A stretch of 38,545 nucleotides of DNA from positions 1-38,545 of the forward strand of contig CANQTO010000022.1 in the NCBI GenBank assembly GCA_947626785.1. The letters are read 5' to 3'. The notes under the pieces are model-generated. The model did not search any database and was not told the DNA's origin. It saw only the letters and a program-made list of their open reading frames with translations. Made by a program: the position numbers and the translations under genes. This DNA is from an uncultured Oscillospiraceae bacterium. GTDB taxonomy: Bacteria > Bacillota > Clostridia > Oscillospirales > Oscillospiraceae. Positions 30,960 through 38,545 of the stretch are shown in pieces. How positions within the stretch are numbered: the stretch's first letter is position 1; each line of letters starts with the position of its first letter.

Positions 30960-32264
30960 ATGCGTATGACAGATCTGATCGCCGTCAAGCGGGACGGCGG
31001 CCGGCTGAGCACGGAGCAGATCGATTTTATGGTCCAGGGCTACACCAGGGGGGAGATCCCGGACTACCAGATGTCCGCCATGTGCATGGCCATCCTGCTG
31101 CGGGGGATGGACGAGCAGGAGACGCTGGATATGACCATGTCCATGGTCCGCTCCGGCGAGACCATCGACCTGAGCCCCATCCAGGGCCTGAAGGCGGACA
31201 AGCACTCCACCGGCGGCGTGGGGGACAAGACCAGCCTGGTCCTCTGCCCCATGGTGGCCGCCTGCGGGCTGAAGATCGCCAAGATGTCCGGCCGGGGCCT
31301 GGGCCACACCGGCGGCACCATCGACAAACTGGAGAGCTTCCCCGGCTTCTCGGTGGATATCTCCGAGGAGCAGTTCTTTGAAAACGTCAACAAGATCGGC
31401 ATCGCCATCATCGGCCAGACGGCGGATCTGGTGCCGGCGGACAAGAAGATCTACGCCCTGCGGGACGTGACGGGGACCGTCCCCTCCATCCCACTGATCG
31501 TCAGCTCCATCATGTCCAAGAAGCTGGCCTCCGGCTCAGATATCATCGTGCTGGATGTCAAGTGCGGCAGCGGGGCCTTTATGAAGACGGTGGACCAGGC
31601 CCGGGAGCTGGCCCAGGGCCTGACCCGGATCGGCCGCCTGGCCAAGCGCCGCTGCGCCGCCGTTATCACGGATATGGACCAGCCTCTGGGCCACGCCGTG
31701 GGCAACGCCCTGGAGGTGAAGGAGGCCATCTCGGTGCTGAGAGGGGAGAAGGAGGGCGACCTGCTGGAGCTCTGCCTGACCCTGGGCGGCCTGATGCTCA
31801 CCGAGGCGGGCATGGCGGCGGACCTGGAGGCGGCCCGGGCGCTGCTGCTGGAGAGCATCCGCAGCGGCGCGGCCCTGCGGAAGCTGGCGGAGATGGTGGA
31901 GGCCCAGGGGGGCGACAGCCGCCCGGTCTTCCAGCCGGAGCTGCTGCCCAAGGCTCCGGTGCAACTGCCGGTCTACGCCGGCAGGAGCGGCACCGTCAGC
32001 CGCATCCAGGCGGAGAAGGTGGGCCTGGTCTCCATGCACCTGGGCGGCGGCCGGGTGGACAAGGAGAGCCCCATCGACCTGTCTGTGGGCGTGGTGCTGG
32101 AGAAAAAGGTGGGCGAGCGCGTACAGGCGGGGGACTGCCTGGCCGTGCTCCACGCCCCCTCCCAGGCGAAGGCCGAGGAGGCGGCGGAGCTGCTGAAGGC
32201 CTGCTTCGAATTCTCTGACGGAGAGGTCGAGAAGCCCAGCTTCATCAAGGAGATCGTGCGGTAA
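30960..32264 (+). CDS. pdp: Pyrimidine-nucleoside phosphorylase
   Basis: A 434-residue enzyme that converts uridine, thymidine and related nucleosides plus phosphate to base and (deoxy)ribose-1-phosphate. KADKHSTGGVGDKTSLVL is the phosphate-binding and signature loop, MSGRGLGHTGGTIDKLE the substrate loop, and VKCGSGAFMK a further conserved block. The C-terminal domain (about 345-434) is the beta-barrel typical of the family. It is monocistronic. Together with the nucleoside hydrolase it points to nucleoside salvage. Confidence 0.92.
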   Translation: MRMTDLIAVKRDGGRLSTEQIDFMVQGYTRGEIPDYQMSAMCMAILLRGMDEQETLDMTMSMVRSGETIDLSPIQGLKADKHSTGGVGDKTSLVLCPMVAACGLKIAKMSGRGLGHTGGTIDKLESFPGFSVDISEEQFFENVNKIGIAIIGQTADLVPADKKIYALRDVTGTVPSIPLIVSSIMSKKLASGSDIIVLDVKCGSGAFMKTVDQARELAQGLTRIGRLAKRRCAAVITDMDQPLGHAVGNALEVKEAISVLRGEKEGDLLELCLTLGGLMLTEAGMAADLEAARALLLESIRSGAALRKLAEMVEAQGGDSRPVFQPELLPKAPVQLPVYAGRSGTVSRIQAEKVGLVSMHLGGGRVDKESPIDLSVGVVLEKKVGERVQAGDCLAVLHAPSQAKAEEAAELLKACFEFSDGEVEKPSFIKEIVR

Positions 32265-32283
32265 AAGTATCTTTTAAAATGTG

Positions 32284-32318
32284 ACCTCCCCGAAAACGGC
32301 TGTTTTCGGGGAGGTTTT
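32284..32318 (+). terminator. Intrinsic terminator after pdp
   Basis: A perfect 14-bp stem, ACCTCCCCGAAAAC (32284-32297) with 32302-32315, loop GGCT, followed by TTTTGTTTT. Confidence 0.9.
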
Positions 32319-32337
32319 GTTTTGAGCTTTCTCAGCT

Positions 32338-32712
32338 TTATTTTAGGACGTATTTGGATATGGATTGACCAATCGCGGTGATATCACAATTGCCGTGAAA
32401 TTCAAATTTAACTTTGCCGACGCCAGAGAAATACAACTCCAGCTCGCTGTCCAGATCAAGGACGCCGGCGGTCTCTACGGAGAACACGGACACTTTGCTG
32501 TAGGGCATGGAAGTGTAGTCTTTTTTCGCTCCGGTCAGGCCCTGGACGTTCACTGAGATAATGCGCTTGTTTGTGAAAACAACATAATCCCGCAGAGCGG
32601 TATAGCTGCCGATGACTTCCTCTCCGTCGATGAGCAGAGCGGCAACATCCGCATCGCGGATCGAATTATCTTTTTTCAACTTGAACAACAGTCCATTTTT
32701 AAAGTCTACCAT
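32338..32712 (-). CDS. PH-domain-like protein (bPH family)
   Basis: A 124-residue soluble protein matching bacterial PH-like domains: EEVIGSYTALRDYVVFTNKRIISVNVQG is the typical strand pattern with the FTNKRI motif, followed by further strands ending KFEFHGNCDI and a final helix (IGQSISKYVL). These proteins are common in Firmicutes; none has a firm function. The ATG follows GAAGGAGAAAAAG. It is transcribed with the coiled-coil gene upstream, 70 nt away. Confidence 0.8.
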   Translation of the reverse strand: MVDFKNGLLFKLKKDNSIRDADVAALLIDGEEVIGSYTALRDYVVFTNKRIISVNVQGLTGAKKDYTSMPYSKVSVFSVETAGVLDLDSELELYFSGVGKVKFEFHGNCDITAIGQSISKYVLK

Positions 32713-32782
32713 CTTTTTCTCCTTCTTTCTTTTGTCTTATTTTACGGCGCTGAACAATATCAGCAAACCGCCTTTCCAAAAA

Positions 32783-33094
32783 TCACTCCGCCTTTTTCAA
32801 CTCCGCCACATCCTGGGCCAGATTCTTGACGATAGACTTGAGAAAAACGACCTCTTCCTCCAGAGCATCCACCCGGCTTTTCGGTGCCAGGGTTTCTAAA
32901 ATGGTCTGCTGGCCCTCGGCCAGTAACTGGAGCTGGGGCTGGATGGCGGACTCATAGAAGGTCATCCACCGGTCTTCCGCAGCCCTGATCTCGGCGCGGA
33001 CGGCGCCAATCTCGGCATGGGTGCGTTCCTCGGAGGCGGAGATGGATGTGTCGATCAGGTCCTTGATGGCTTGCAGATCCTGTTTGTCTAACAT
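32783..33094 (-). CDS. Small coiled-coil protein, unknown function
   Basis: A 103-residue, highly charged, almost wholly helical protein (LQAIKDLIDTSISASEER..., VDALEEEVVFLKSIVKNLAQDVAELKK). Heptad-like hydrophobic spacing over the last 35 residues suggests a coiled coil. There is no signal or membrane segment. AAAGGAG precedes the ATG. It resembles small phage-derived or scaffold-type helical proteins, but I do not recognise it. Confidence 0.65.
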   Translation of the reverse strand: MLDKQDLQAIKDLIDTSISASEERTHAEIGAVRAEIRAAEDRWMTFYESAIQPQLQLLAEGQQTILETLAPKSRVDALEEEVVFLKSIVKNLAQDVAELKKAE

Positions 33095-33166
33095 GGGGTG
33101 CTCCTTTCGATATACGGTCCGTTCCTAAAATCTGCGGTATTCAGCACACCGCCCTTCTTATAAGAA

Positions 33167-33195
33167 AGTATAGCCGATTGACAGCAAAATTTCAA
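33167..33195 (-). promoter_or_regulatory. Promoter of the coiled-coil / PH-domain operon
   Basis: Minus strand TTGAAA (33195-33190), a 17-bp spacer and TATACT (33172-33167). The leader is about 65 nt. Confidence 0.7.
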
Positions 33196-33269
33196 GGAGA
33201 AGAAATAAGAAGGACAATAAAAAGTCAAACATGGGGAGAGTTTGAGAGGGGATGGGTTTCCCCTTATTC

Positions 33270-33348
33270 CACTTCTTCACTGTTCACTATTATCTATTAC
33301 CTCCAAAAAACGGCAAGGCGATTTTTGAGTGAAGAGTGAAAAGTGAAG
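33270..33348. repeat. GTGAA-rich inverted repeat region
   Basis: CACTTCTTCACTGTTCACT (33270-33288) is roughly complementary to AGTGAAGAGTGAAAAGTGAA (33328-33347). Between them lies CGGCAAGGCGATTTTT (33311-33326), a rearranged copy of the neighbouring tRNA-Leu terminator arm. No gene is present in 33095-33385. Confidence 0.4.
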
Positions 33349-33352
33349 AGGT

Positions 33353-33386
33353 AAAAATCGGCAAGGCTGACGCCTTGCCGATTTTT
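33353..33386 (-). terminator. Terminator of tRNA-Leu
   Basis: A perfect 15-bp stem AAAAATCGGCAAGGC (33353-33367) with 33372-33386, loop TGAC. On the minus strand the second arm ends in TTTTT, the standard form of an intrinsic terminator. It begins at the tRNA CCA end. Confidence 0.85.
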
Positions 33387-33470
33387 GGTGCGAGAGAGGA
33401 GACTTGAACTCCCACGTCGGTTGACACACGCACCTCAAACGTGCCTGTCTACCTATTCCAGCACTCTCGC
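33386..33470 (-). tRNA. tRNA-Leu (GAG)
   Basis: Minus strand, 85 nt, class II. Acceptor stem GCGAGAG/CTCTCGC, anticodon stem CACGT/GCGTG with loop TTGAGGT giving GAG, a long variable arm, T-arm GGGAGTTCAAGTCTCC, discriminator A and an encoded CCA (33388-33386). Confidence 0.95.
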
Positions 33471-33496
33471 ATACACGTATTTTTTGAGCATCCCTG

Positions 33497-33524
33497 ATTA
33501 TATCAGATAATCAGCATTTGTCAA
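33497..33524 (-). promoter_or_regulatory. Promoter of tRNA-Leu
   Basis: Minus strand consensus TTGACA (33524-33519), a 16-bp spacer and TATAAT (33502-33497). It overlaps the stop codon of the membrane glycosyltransferase gene. Confidence 0.85.
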
Positions 33525-34741
33525 GACGCAATTTCGCTTCCGGGCTCCTTTTCGGCCAGAGCGCGGCCAAAAAAGACGGCGGCGGCCAGCAGGGCCAGGA
33601 TCAGGGCCAGCGCGCCCCGGCTCATGGGCAGCAGGTAGCGCATCTTCAGATAGGCGTGGTAGCCCAGCAGGGAGGCGAACTGGACCAGGACCGCGGTGAA
33701 GGCGTAGCGGCAGTCCACAAAGGCCAGGATCAGGAACAGAATATCGGCGGCAAAAAAGTACCGGTCGTGCATGTGGGGCAGCAGGAAGGGGACGCCCAGG
33801 CACAGCAGCAGCGCCGCGCCCAGCACCGCCCGGCCGTTCAGGCGGCGGCGGTAGATCAGGCACAGCTCCAGCACCGCCAGCATGAAGCAGAAGGCGGCGG
33901 CCACGGCGAAGCGGGCTGCCCCAGCCGGGTCCCGGACCTCCCGGAAAAAGGCGAAGACGGAGGGGGAGTTGTAATTGAGCCCGTCGCCCACGCTGCCGGT
34001 CTGGCTCAGATACAGGGTCAGCGTGTCCAAAAAGGGCCGGCCCAGCAGTACCGCCGGCAGCACCAGGGCCACATAGGCCGCCGGGAAGACCAGAAAGTGC
34101 TTCCACTGGAATTTCCCCTGCATCCACAGCACCGCGTACACCGGCAGGAGGAACACAGCCTGGAGCTTGAAGCCGAAGGACAGGGCCGCGCAGACCATGG
34201 ACAAAACCGGCCGGTCCGACAGGGCCAGATAGAGGCCCAGGACTCCGAAGGCCACATAGATACTGTCGCACTGGCCCCAGACCGCGCCGTTGAGGTACAC
34301 CGTGGGCAGAAAGAGCACCGCGAAAAAGCAGCCCAGACGGGCGCCCCGGCGGGGCGTATAGAGCCCGGCCAGCTGCATGCAGGCCCAGGCCAGGACCACG
34401 TCAAAGAAAATGCTCAGCAGCTTGATGAGGTACAGGTCCCGGATATTCGCATAGGAGAAGAGGGCCAGAAAATAGAGGTAGGGGATGTTGTAATTCCCCA
34501 CCGGGACGGCCAGGGCCCGAAAGCCCCCGTTCTCCCGAAAAAAGGTCACCCATTTGGTGAGAAAGTTCTGGTAGTCCAACGTCTCATAGGGCAACACCGC
34601 CAGGCGCAGGCCAAAGGCCAGGGCAAGCAGCAGCGCGCTGCCCACGGCGGCGGCCCGCTTCTCCAGCAGTCCGGCCCTGCGCAGCAGCCCGAAGGCGAAC
34701 AGCGCCTCCGCCAGCAGGAGGATCAGCACACGAAGGTCCAT
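33521..34741 (-). CDS. Gpi18-like polytopic membrane glycosyltransferase
   Basis: A 406-residue protein with about ten hydrophobic helices. The first large outer loop carries DYQNFLTKWVTFFRENGGF (about 56-74), with the acidic residue expected for catalysis in GT-C enzymes. VYLNGAVWGQCDSIYVAFG and LLPHMHDRYFFAADI are typical of the COG5542 (Gpi18-related mannosyltransferase) group. Such proteins use polyprenyl-phosphate sugars to glycosylate wall polymers or lipids on the outer side of the membrane. No partner gene adjoins. The tRNA-Leu promoter overlaps its 3' end. Confidence 0.78.
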   Translation of the reverse strand: MDLRVLILLLAEALFAFGLLRRAGLLEKRAAAVGSALLLALAFGLRLAVLPYETLDYQNFLTKWVTFFRENGGFRALAVPVGNYNIPYLYFLALFSYANIRDLYLIKLLSIFFDVVLAWACMQLAGLYTPRRGARLGCFFAVLFLPTVYLNGAVWGQCDSIYVAFGVLGLYLALSDRPVLSMVCAALSFGFKLQAVFLLPVYAVLWMQGKFQWKHFLVFPAAYVALVLPAVLLGRPFLDTLTLYLSQTGSVGDGLNYNSPSVFAFFREVRDPAGAARFAVAAAFCFMLAVLELCLIYRRRLNGRAVLGAALLLCLGVPFLLPHMHDRYFFAADILFLILAFVDCRYAFTAVLVQFASLLGYHAYLKMRYLLPMSRGALALILALLAAAVFFGRALAEKEPGSEIAS

Positions 34742-34772
34742 ACAATGTTCCGCTCCAACAAAAACAAAAAAA

Positions 34773-34860
34773 GCGGGTCCAAAGGCCGCTTCAGACTGTA
34801 GACAAACCTCATGCTACACATGAGAAGTGAGTGAGCAGCGGGGGGTGCGCGAGGGGGCAA
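34773..34860. other. Non-coding stretch upstream of the hairpin cluster
   Basis: It contains AGCGGGTCCAAAGGCCGCT and TGTAGACAAA, words found again at 34975-35030, plus a small hairpin CTCATG-CTACA-CATGAG (34809-34825). It appears to be an imperfect partial copy of the cluster that follows. No gene is seen. Confidence 0.35.
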
Positions 34861-35036
34861 GGCCCCATCGCGTTTGGATCGCGCCAGCAAAATGCCCGGC
34901 TTGCCGGGCTTTTGCCGAGCGTAGCGAGTTTTTTCGGAAGGGCAAGCCCTTCTGAAAAAAGTGGCGCAGAAGCTTGTAGACAAAGTCCAAAGGACTTTGT
35001 CTACAAGCTGAAGCGGGTCCAAGCCCCGCTTCGCAA
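34861..35036. repeat. Tandem hairpin cluster upstream of rpoB
   Basis: Successive hairpins: GCCCGG-CTTG-CCGGGC (34900-34915); a stem TTTTTTCGGAAGGG/CCCTTCTGAAAAAA with loop CAAG (34930-34961); a perfect 16-bp stem CTTGTAGACAAAGTCC with loop AAA (about 34973-35007); and GAAGCGGG/CCCGCTTC (about 35010-35032). All stems differ. Loops CAAG or CTTG recur as in the family I repeats. No coding sequence is present. Confidence 0.55.
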
Positions 35037-35054
35037 AAATTAACAAAATACTTC

Positions 35055-35083
35055 TTGACACCGCCCGCCCGGCGGTGTTAAAA
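35055..35083 (+). promoter_or_regulatory. rpoB promoter
   Basis: TTGACA (35055-35060), a 17-bp spacer and TTAAAA (35078-35083). The spacer holds an inverted repeat CACCGCC-N5-GGCGGTG (35059-35077). Confidence 0.75.
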
Positions 35084-35089
35084 TGGCTT

Positions 35090-35301
35090 GCTCTGTGTGT
35101 TGGGAAGGGGGCGCTATACCCTCCCTCTAACAAAAACAGTATAGCATCCTTCCCCCGCAAAAGCAACACCGTCAAAAGAAATTTTAGCAACTTATCCGGG
35201 CGTTCACAAAAAACGCCTGTTCCCCTGCGGCAAGGAAACGCAGCTGCCCGCGAAAGGGCGTTTCGCGGACAGCCAAATGAAACGACAAGGAGAGTGCGCC
35301 A
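35090..35301 (+). other. Structured leader of rpoB
   Basis: About 210 nt of untranslated leader. Hairpins: GGGAAGG and GCTATAC (35102-35119) with GTATAGC and CCTTCCC (35139-35154); GGCGTT/AACGCC (35199-35217); CCGCGAAA/TTTCGCGG (35248-35268) with GCTG/CAGC outside. It does not resemble the L10(L12) leader and encodes no ribosomal protein. AAGGAG at 35287-35292 is the ribosome-binding site. It may regulate rpoB expression. Confidence 0.5.
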
Positions 35302-38300
35302 ATGCCAAAAGATGTCCTTTACGGCAAGACTCTGCGCAAGAGCTTTGCCCGTACCGAGGAGATCCGGGAGATGCCCAATCTGCTGGAGATCCAGAAGAGC
35401 TCCTACAAGTGGTTCCTGGAGACCGGCCTGCGGGAGGTCTTCCGGGACGTGGATTCCGTGTCCGACTACTCGGGCAACCTGGAGCTGAGCTTCATCGACT
35501 ACTCCATGAACGAGAAGCCCAAGTACACCGAGGAGGAGTGCAAGGCCCGGGACGCCACCTACGCCGCCCCCCTGAAGGTCCGGGTCCGCCTGCGCAACAA
35601 GGAGACCGAGGTCATCAAGGAGCAGGAGATCTTCATGGGAGATTTCCCCATCATGACCGACGGTGGCACCTTCATCATCAACGGCGCGGAACGCGTCATC
35701 GTCTCCCAGATCGTCCGTTCCCCCGGCGTCTATTTCGACAAGACCACGGACAAGTCCATGATCAACATCTACGCCTCCACCGTGATCCCCTATCACGGTG
35801 CCTGGCTGGAGTACGAGACCGACGCCAACGACGTTTTCAATGTCCGCATCGATAAAAACCGCAAGCTGCCCATCACCTGGTTCCTGAAAGCCATGGGCGC
35901 TTACAACGCCGACCAGCCCGCCACCTGGCTCAGCTGTGTGGAGGACCCCTATGTGGGCGCCGTCACAAACGAGCGCATCAAGGAGATCTTCGGCGACGAC
36001 GACCGGATCCGGGCCACCTTCGAGCGGGACACCGCCTTCACGCGCGAGGAGTGCCTGATGGAGATCTACCGGAAGCTGCGCCCCGGCGATCCCCCCACGG
36101 TGGAGTCCGCCGAGAGCCTGCTGGACGGCCTGTTCTATGACCGCCGGCGCTACGAGCTGTCCAATGTGGGCCGCTATAAGTTCAACAAGAAGCTGTCCCT
36201 CTATCCCCGCATCGCGGGCTTCGAGCTGGCCGCCCCCGTGGCCGACCCCTTCACCGGCGAGATCATCGCCGAGGCGGGGGAGGTCCTCACCCGGGACAAG
36301 GCCCGCCAGATCGACAGCGCGGGCGTGGTGTCCGTGACCCTGAAGGTCGAAGGCAAGGACGTGCGCGTCTTCTCCAACGGCATGGTGGACATCGCCCGCT
36401 TCGTGGACTTTGACGCCCGGCCCCTGGGCGTCACCGAGAAGGTCCGGGGCATCGTCATGCGGCAGCTCTGCCAGCAGTACGAGGGCGAGGCCCTGAAGGA
36501 CGCCATCCGGGAGAGCATCGACCTGCTGATCCCCCGGCACATCATCGCCGACGACATCTTCTCCTCTGTCAACTACCTCAACGCCCTGGCAAACGGCATC
36601 GGCGAGGCCGACGATATCGACCATCTGGGCAACCGGCGCGTCCGCTGCGTGGGCGAACTGCTGCAAAACCAGTTCCGCATCGGCTTCTCCCGCATGGAGC
36701 GGGTCATCCGCGAGCGCATGACCCTCCAGGACCTGGACATCGTCACCCCCCAGAGCCTGATCAACATCCGGCCCGTGACCGCGGCCATCAAGGAGTTCTT
36801 CGGATCCTCGCCTCTGAGCCAGTTCATGGACCAGACCAACCCCCTGGCCGAGCTGACCCACAAGCGGCGTATGTCCGCCCTGGGCCCCGGCGGCCTGTCC
36901 CGCGAGCGCGCCAGCTTCGACGTGCGCGACGTGCATTACAGCCACTACGGCCGCCTCTGCCCCATCGAGACCCCTGAAGGCCCCAACATCGGCCTGATCT
37001 CCTATCTGGCCTCCTACGCCCGGGCCAATGAGTACGGCTTCCTGGTGGCCCCCTACCGGAAGGTGGAGAAGGGTACCTGCCGGGTCACCGACGAGGTGGA
37101 GTATATGACCGCCGACCAGGAGGACCAGTACATCGTAGCCCAGGCCTCCGAGCCTGTGGACGAGAACGGCTGCCTGATCCGCAAGCGTATCACCTGCCGC
37201 CACCGGAACGACACCATCGAGGTCAACCGGGAGGACGTGGACTATGTGGACATCAGCCCCAAGATGATGGTCTCCATCGCCACGGCCATGATCCCCTTCC
37301 TGGAGAACGACGACGCCAACCGTGCCCTGATGGGCGCCAACATGCAGCGCCAGGCCGTGCCTCTGATGACCACTCAGGCCCCCATCGTGGCCACCGGCAT
37401 CGAGCACAAGTGCGCGGTGGACTCCGGCGTCTGCATCCTGGCCGAGGGCGACGGCGTGGTCACCCGCGTGGACGCAAACTATGTCTCCGTCCGGTACGAT
37501 TCCGGCGAGAGCAAGGACTATAAGCTCATCAAATTTGCCCGCTCCAACCAGGGCACCTGCATCAACCAGCGGCCCATCGTCTCCGCAGGGGACCGGGTGG
37601 CCAAGGGCGATGTGATGGTGGACGGCCCCAGCACCAGCAACGGCGAGATCGCACTGGGCAAGAACATCCTGGTGGGCTATATGAACTGGGAAGGCTACAA
37701 CTACGAGGACGCCATCCTGCTCAACGAGCGCCTGGTCATGGAGGACGTGTTCACCTCCCTGCACGTGGAGGAGTACGAGTGCGACTCCCGGGACACCAAG
37801 CTGGGCCCCGAAGAGATCACCCGGGACATCCCCGGCGTGGGCGACGACGCGCTGAAGTATCTGGACGAGCGGGGCATCATCATGGTGGGCGCCGAGGTCA
37901 CCGCCGGCGACATCCTGGTGGGCAAGGTCACCCCCAAGGGCGAGACCGACCTGACCGCTGAGGAGCGCCTGCTGCGGGCCATATTCGGCGAGAAGGCCCG
38001 TGAGGTCCGTGACACCTCTCTGAAGGTCCCCCACGGCGAGAGCGGCATCATCGTGGACGTGAAGGTCTTTACCCGGGAGAACGGGGACGAGATGAACCCC
38101 GGCGTCAACCAGGTGGTCCGGGTCTACATCGCCCAGAAGCGGAAGATCTCCGTGGGCGACAAGATGGCCGGCCGCCACGGCAACAAGGGCGTCGTCTCCC
38201 GCATCCTGCCCCGTGAGGATATGCCCTACCTGCCCGACGGCACCCCGCTGGACATCGTGCTGAACCCCCTGGGCGTGCCCTCCCGTATGAACATCGGTCA

Positions 38301-38545
38301 GGTGCTGGAGGTCCACCTGGGCTACGCCGCCCAGGCCCTGGGCTGGAAGGTGGCCACCCCCATCTTCAACGGCGCCAACGAGACCACCATCCGGGAGACC
38401 CTGCGTCAGGCGGGGCTCCGGGAGGACGGTAAGAGCGAGATGTACGACGGCCGCACCGGCGAGAAGTTTGACAACGACGTCACCGTGGGCTGGGTGTACT
38501 TCCTCAAGCTCCACCACCTGGTGGACGACAAGATCCACGCCCGCT
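35302..38545 (+). CDS. rpoB: RNA polymerase beta subunit (5' part, runs off the window)
   Basis: The first 1081 codons of RpoB, start ATG after AAGGAG, no stop before the window end. The rifampicin region (about residues 499-530) reads [30 protein letters not shown], with the usual Asp, His and Ser at the resistance positions, so it looks rifampicin-sensitive. [17 protein letters not shown] and [13 protein letters not shown] are the conserved active-site blocks. In most bacteria rplL lies just upstream; here the preceding genes are unrelated and rpoB has its own promoter. rpoC is expected downstream, outside the window. Confidence 0.97.
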   Translation, partial: MPKDVLYGKTLRKSFARTEEIREMPNLLEIQKSSYKWFLETGLREVFRDVDSVSDYSGNLELSFIDYSMNEKPKYTEEECKARDATYAAPLKVRVRLRNKETEVIKEQEIFMGDFPIMTDGGTFIINGAERVIVSQIVRSPGVYFDKTTDKSMINIYASTVIPYHGAWLEYETDANDVFNVRIDKNRKLPITWFLKAMGAYNADQPATWLSCVEDPYVGAVTNERIKEIFGDDDRIRATFERDTAFTREECLMEIYRKLRPGDPPTVESAESLLDGLFYDRRRYELSNVGRYKFNKKLSLYPRIAGFELAAPVADPFTGEIIAEAGEVLTRDKARQIDSAGVVSVTLKVEGKDVRVFSNGMVDIARFVDFDARPLGVTEKVRGIVMRQLCQQYEGEALKDAIRESIDLLIPRHIIADDIFSSVNYLNALANGIGEADDIDHLGNRRVRCVGELLQNQFRIGFSRMERVIRERMTLQDLDIVTPQSLINIRPVTAAIKEFFGSSPLSQFMDQTNPLAELTHKRRMSALGPGGLSRERASFDVRDVHYSHYGRLCPIETPEGPNIGLISYLASYARANEYGFLVAPYRKVEKGTCRVTDEVEYMTADQEDQYIVAQASEPVDENGCLIRKRITCRHRNDTIEVNREDVDYVDISPKMMVSIATAMIPFLENDDANRALMGANMQRQAVPLMTTQAPIVATGIEHKCAVDSGVCILAEGDGVVTRVDANYVSVRYDSGESKDYKLIKFARSNQGTCINQRPIVSAGDRVAKGDVMVDGPSTSNGEIALGKNILVGYMNWEGYNYEDAILLNERLVMEDVFTSLHVEEYECDSRDTKLGPEEITRDIPGVGDDALKYLDERGIIMVGAEVTAGDILVGKVTPKGETDLTAEERLLRAIFGEKAREVRDTSLKVPHGESGIIVDVKVFTRENGDEMNPGVNQVVRVYIAQKRKISVGDKMAGRHGNKGVVSRILPREDMPYLPDGTPLDIVLNPLGVPSRMNIGQVLEVHLGYAAQALGWKVATPIFNGANETTIRETLRQAGLREDGKSEMYDGRTGEKFDNDVTVGWVYFLKLHHLVDDKIHAR

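Noticed and set aside
34723-38538. Minus-strand open frame of 1271 codons opposite rpoB
   Set aside because: It is a shadow of the rpoB codon pattern: valine/histidine/glycine-rich low-complexity sequence, no family match, and rpoB is certain on the other strand.

Overview
The window looks like the chromosome of a high-GC gut anaerobe of the Clostridia, most likely an Oscillospiraceae member of the Flavonifractor / Lawsonibacter / Intestinimonas type. This rests on the GC-rich coding sequence with strong AGGAGG ribosome-binding sites, consensus sigma-A promoters, a c-di-AMP (ydaO/yuaA) riboswitch, oxygen-sensitive radical SAM chemistry, and an RpoB of Firmicutes character. Genus is an inference; no search was run.

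Layout. (1) 1-3240 is accessory DNA: a DUF4143 AAA ATPase, a Phd/YefM antitoxin with a truncated ParE/RelE toxin, and a decayed tyrosine integrase broken by a deletion and by a 105-bp hairpin insertion. (2) 3378-5178: a c-di-AMP riboswitch with terminator controls a sodium:solute symporter. (3) 5157-14243: a TetR regulator with two small membrane proteins (minus strand) stands back-to-back with a tightly packed plus-strand operon: radical SAM enzyme, S-adenosylmethionine synthetase, alpha/beta hydrolase, PlsY-type acyltransferase, MGDG-synthase-type glycosyltransferase, VTT membrane protein and GT8 glycosyltransferase. I read this as an undescribed glycolipid or lipid-modification locus and the most interesting gene system here. 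A TSUP exporter follows. (4) 15399-15686: a tRNA-Thr/tRNA-Tyr operon on the minus strand. (5) 15757-18507: GH25 lysozyme-like protein, ATC-hydrolase-family protein and a DUF3810 membrane metalloprotease. (6) 18512-23105: nucleoside hydrolase, ribokinase, galactokinase and GalT in one operon. (7) 23174-24204: hairpin repeats and a divergent XRE regulator / small-ORF pair. (8) 24211-26169: larB-larC. (9) 26285-28325: DNA polymerase IV divergent from a LexA-like S24 repressor, with shared operators. (10) 28348-32315: plsC-fabG-like pair, orphan mazF, an unknown gene and pyrimidine-nucleoside phosphorylase. (11) 32338-34741: PH-domain protein, coiled-coil protein, tRNA-Leu and a Gpi18-like membrane glycosyltransferase. 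(12) 34773-38545: a hairpin cluster, a structured leader and the 5' part of rpoB, which runs off the window.

A theme outside the genes is intergenic DNA built of conserved short blocks next to perfect hairpins whose stems differ from copy to copy while the flanking blocks stay constant. One family has three copies (2404-2508, 2899-3006, 23298-23399), one of them inserted inside the integrase gene. A second has a 42-bp block at 3194 and 15066, each copy followed by an unrelated long hairpin. Further hairpin clusters lie at 15304-15455 and 34861-35036. These look like a family of small structured mobile or regulatory repeats and deserve a genome-wide look.
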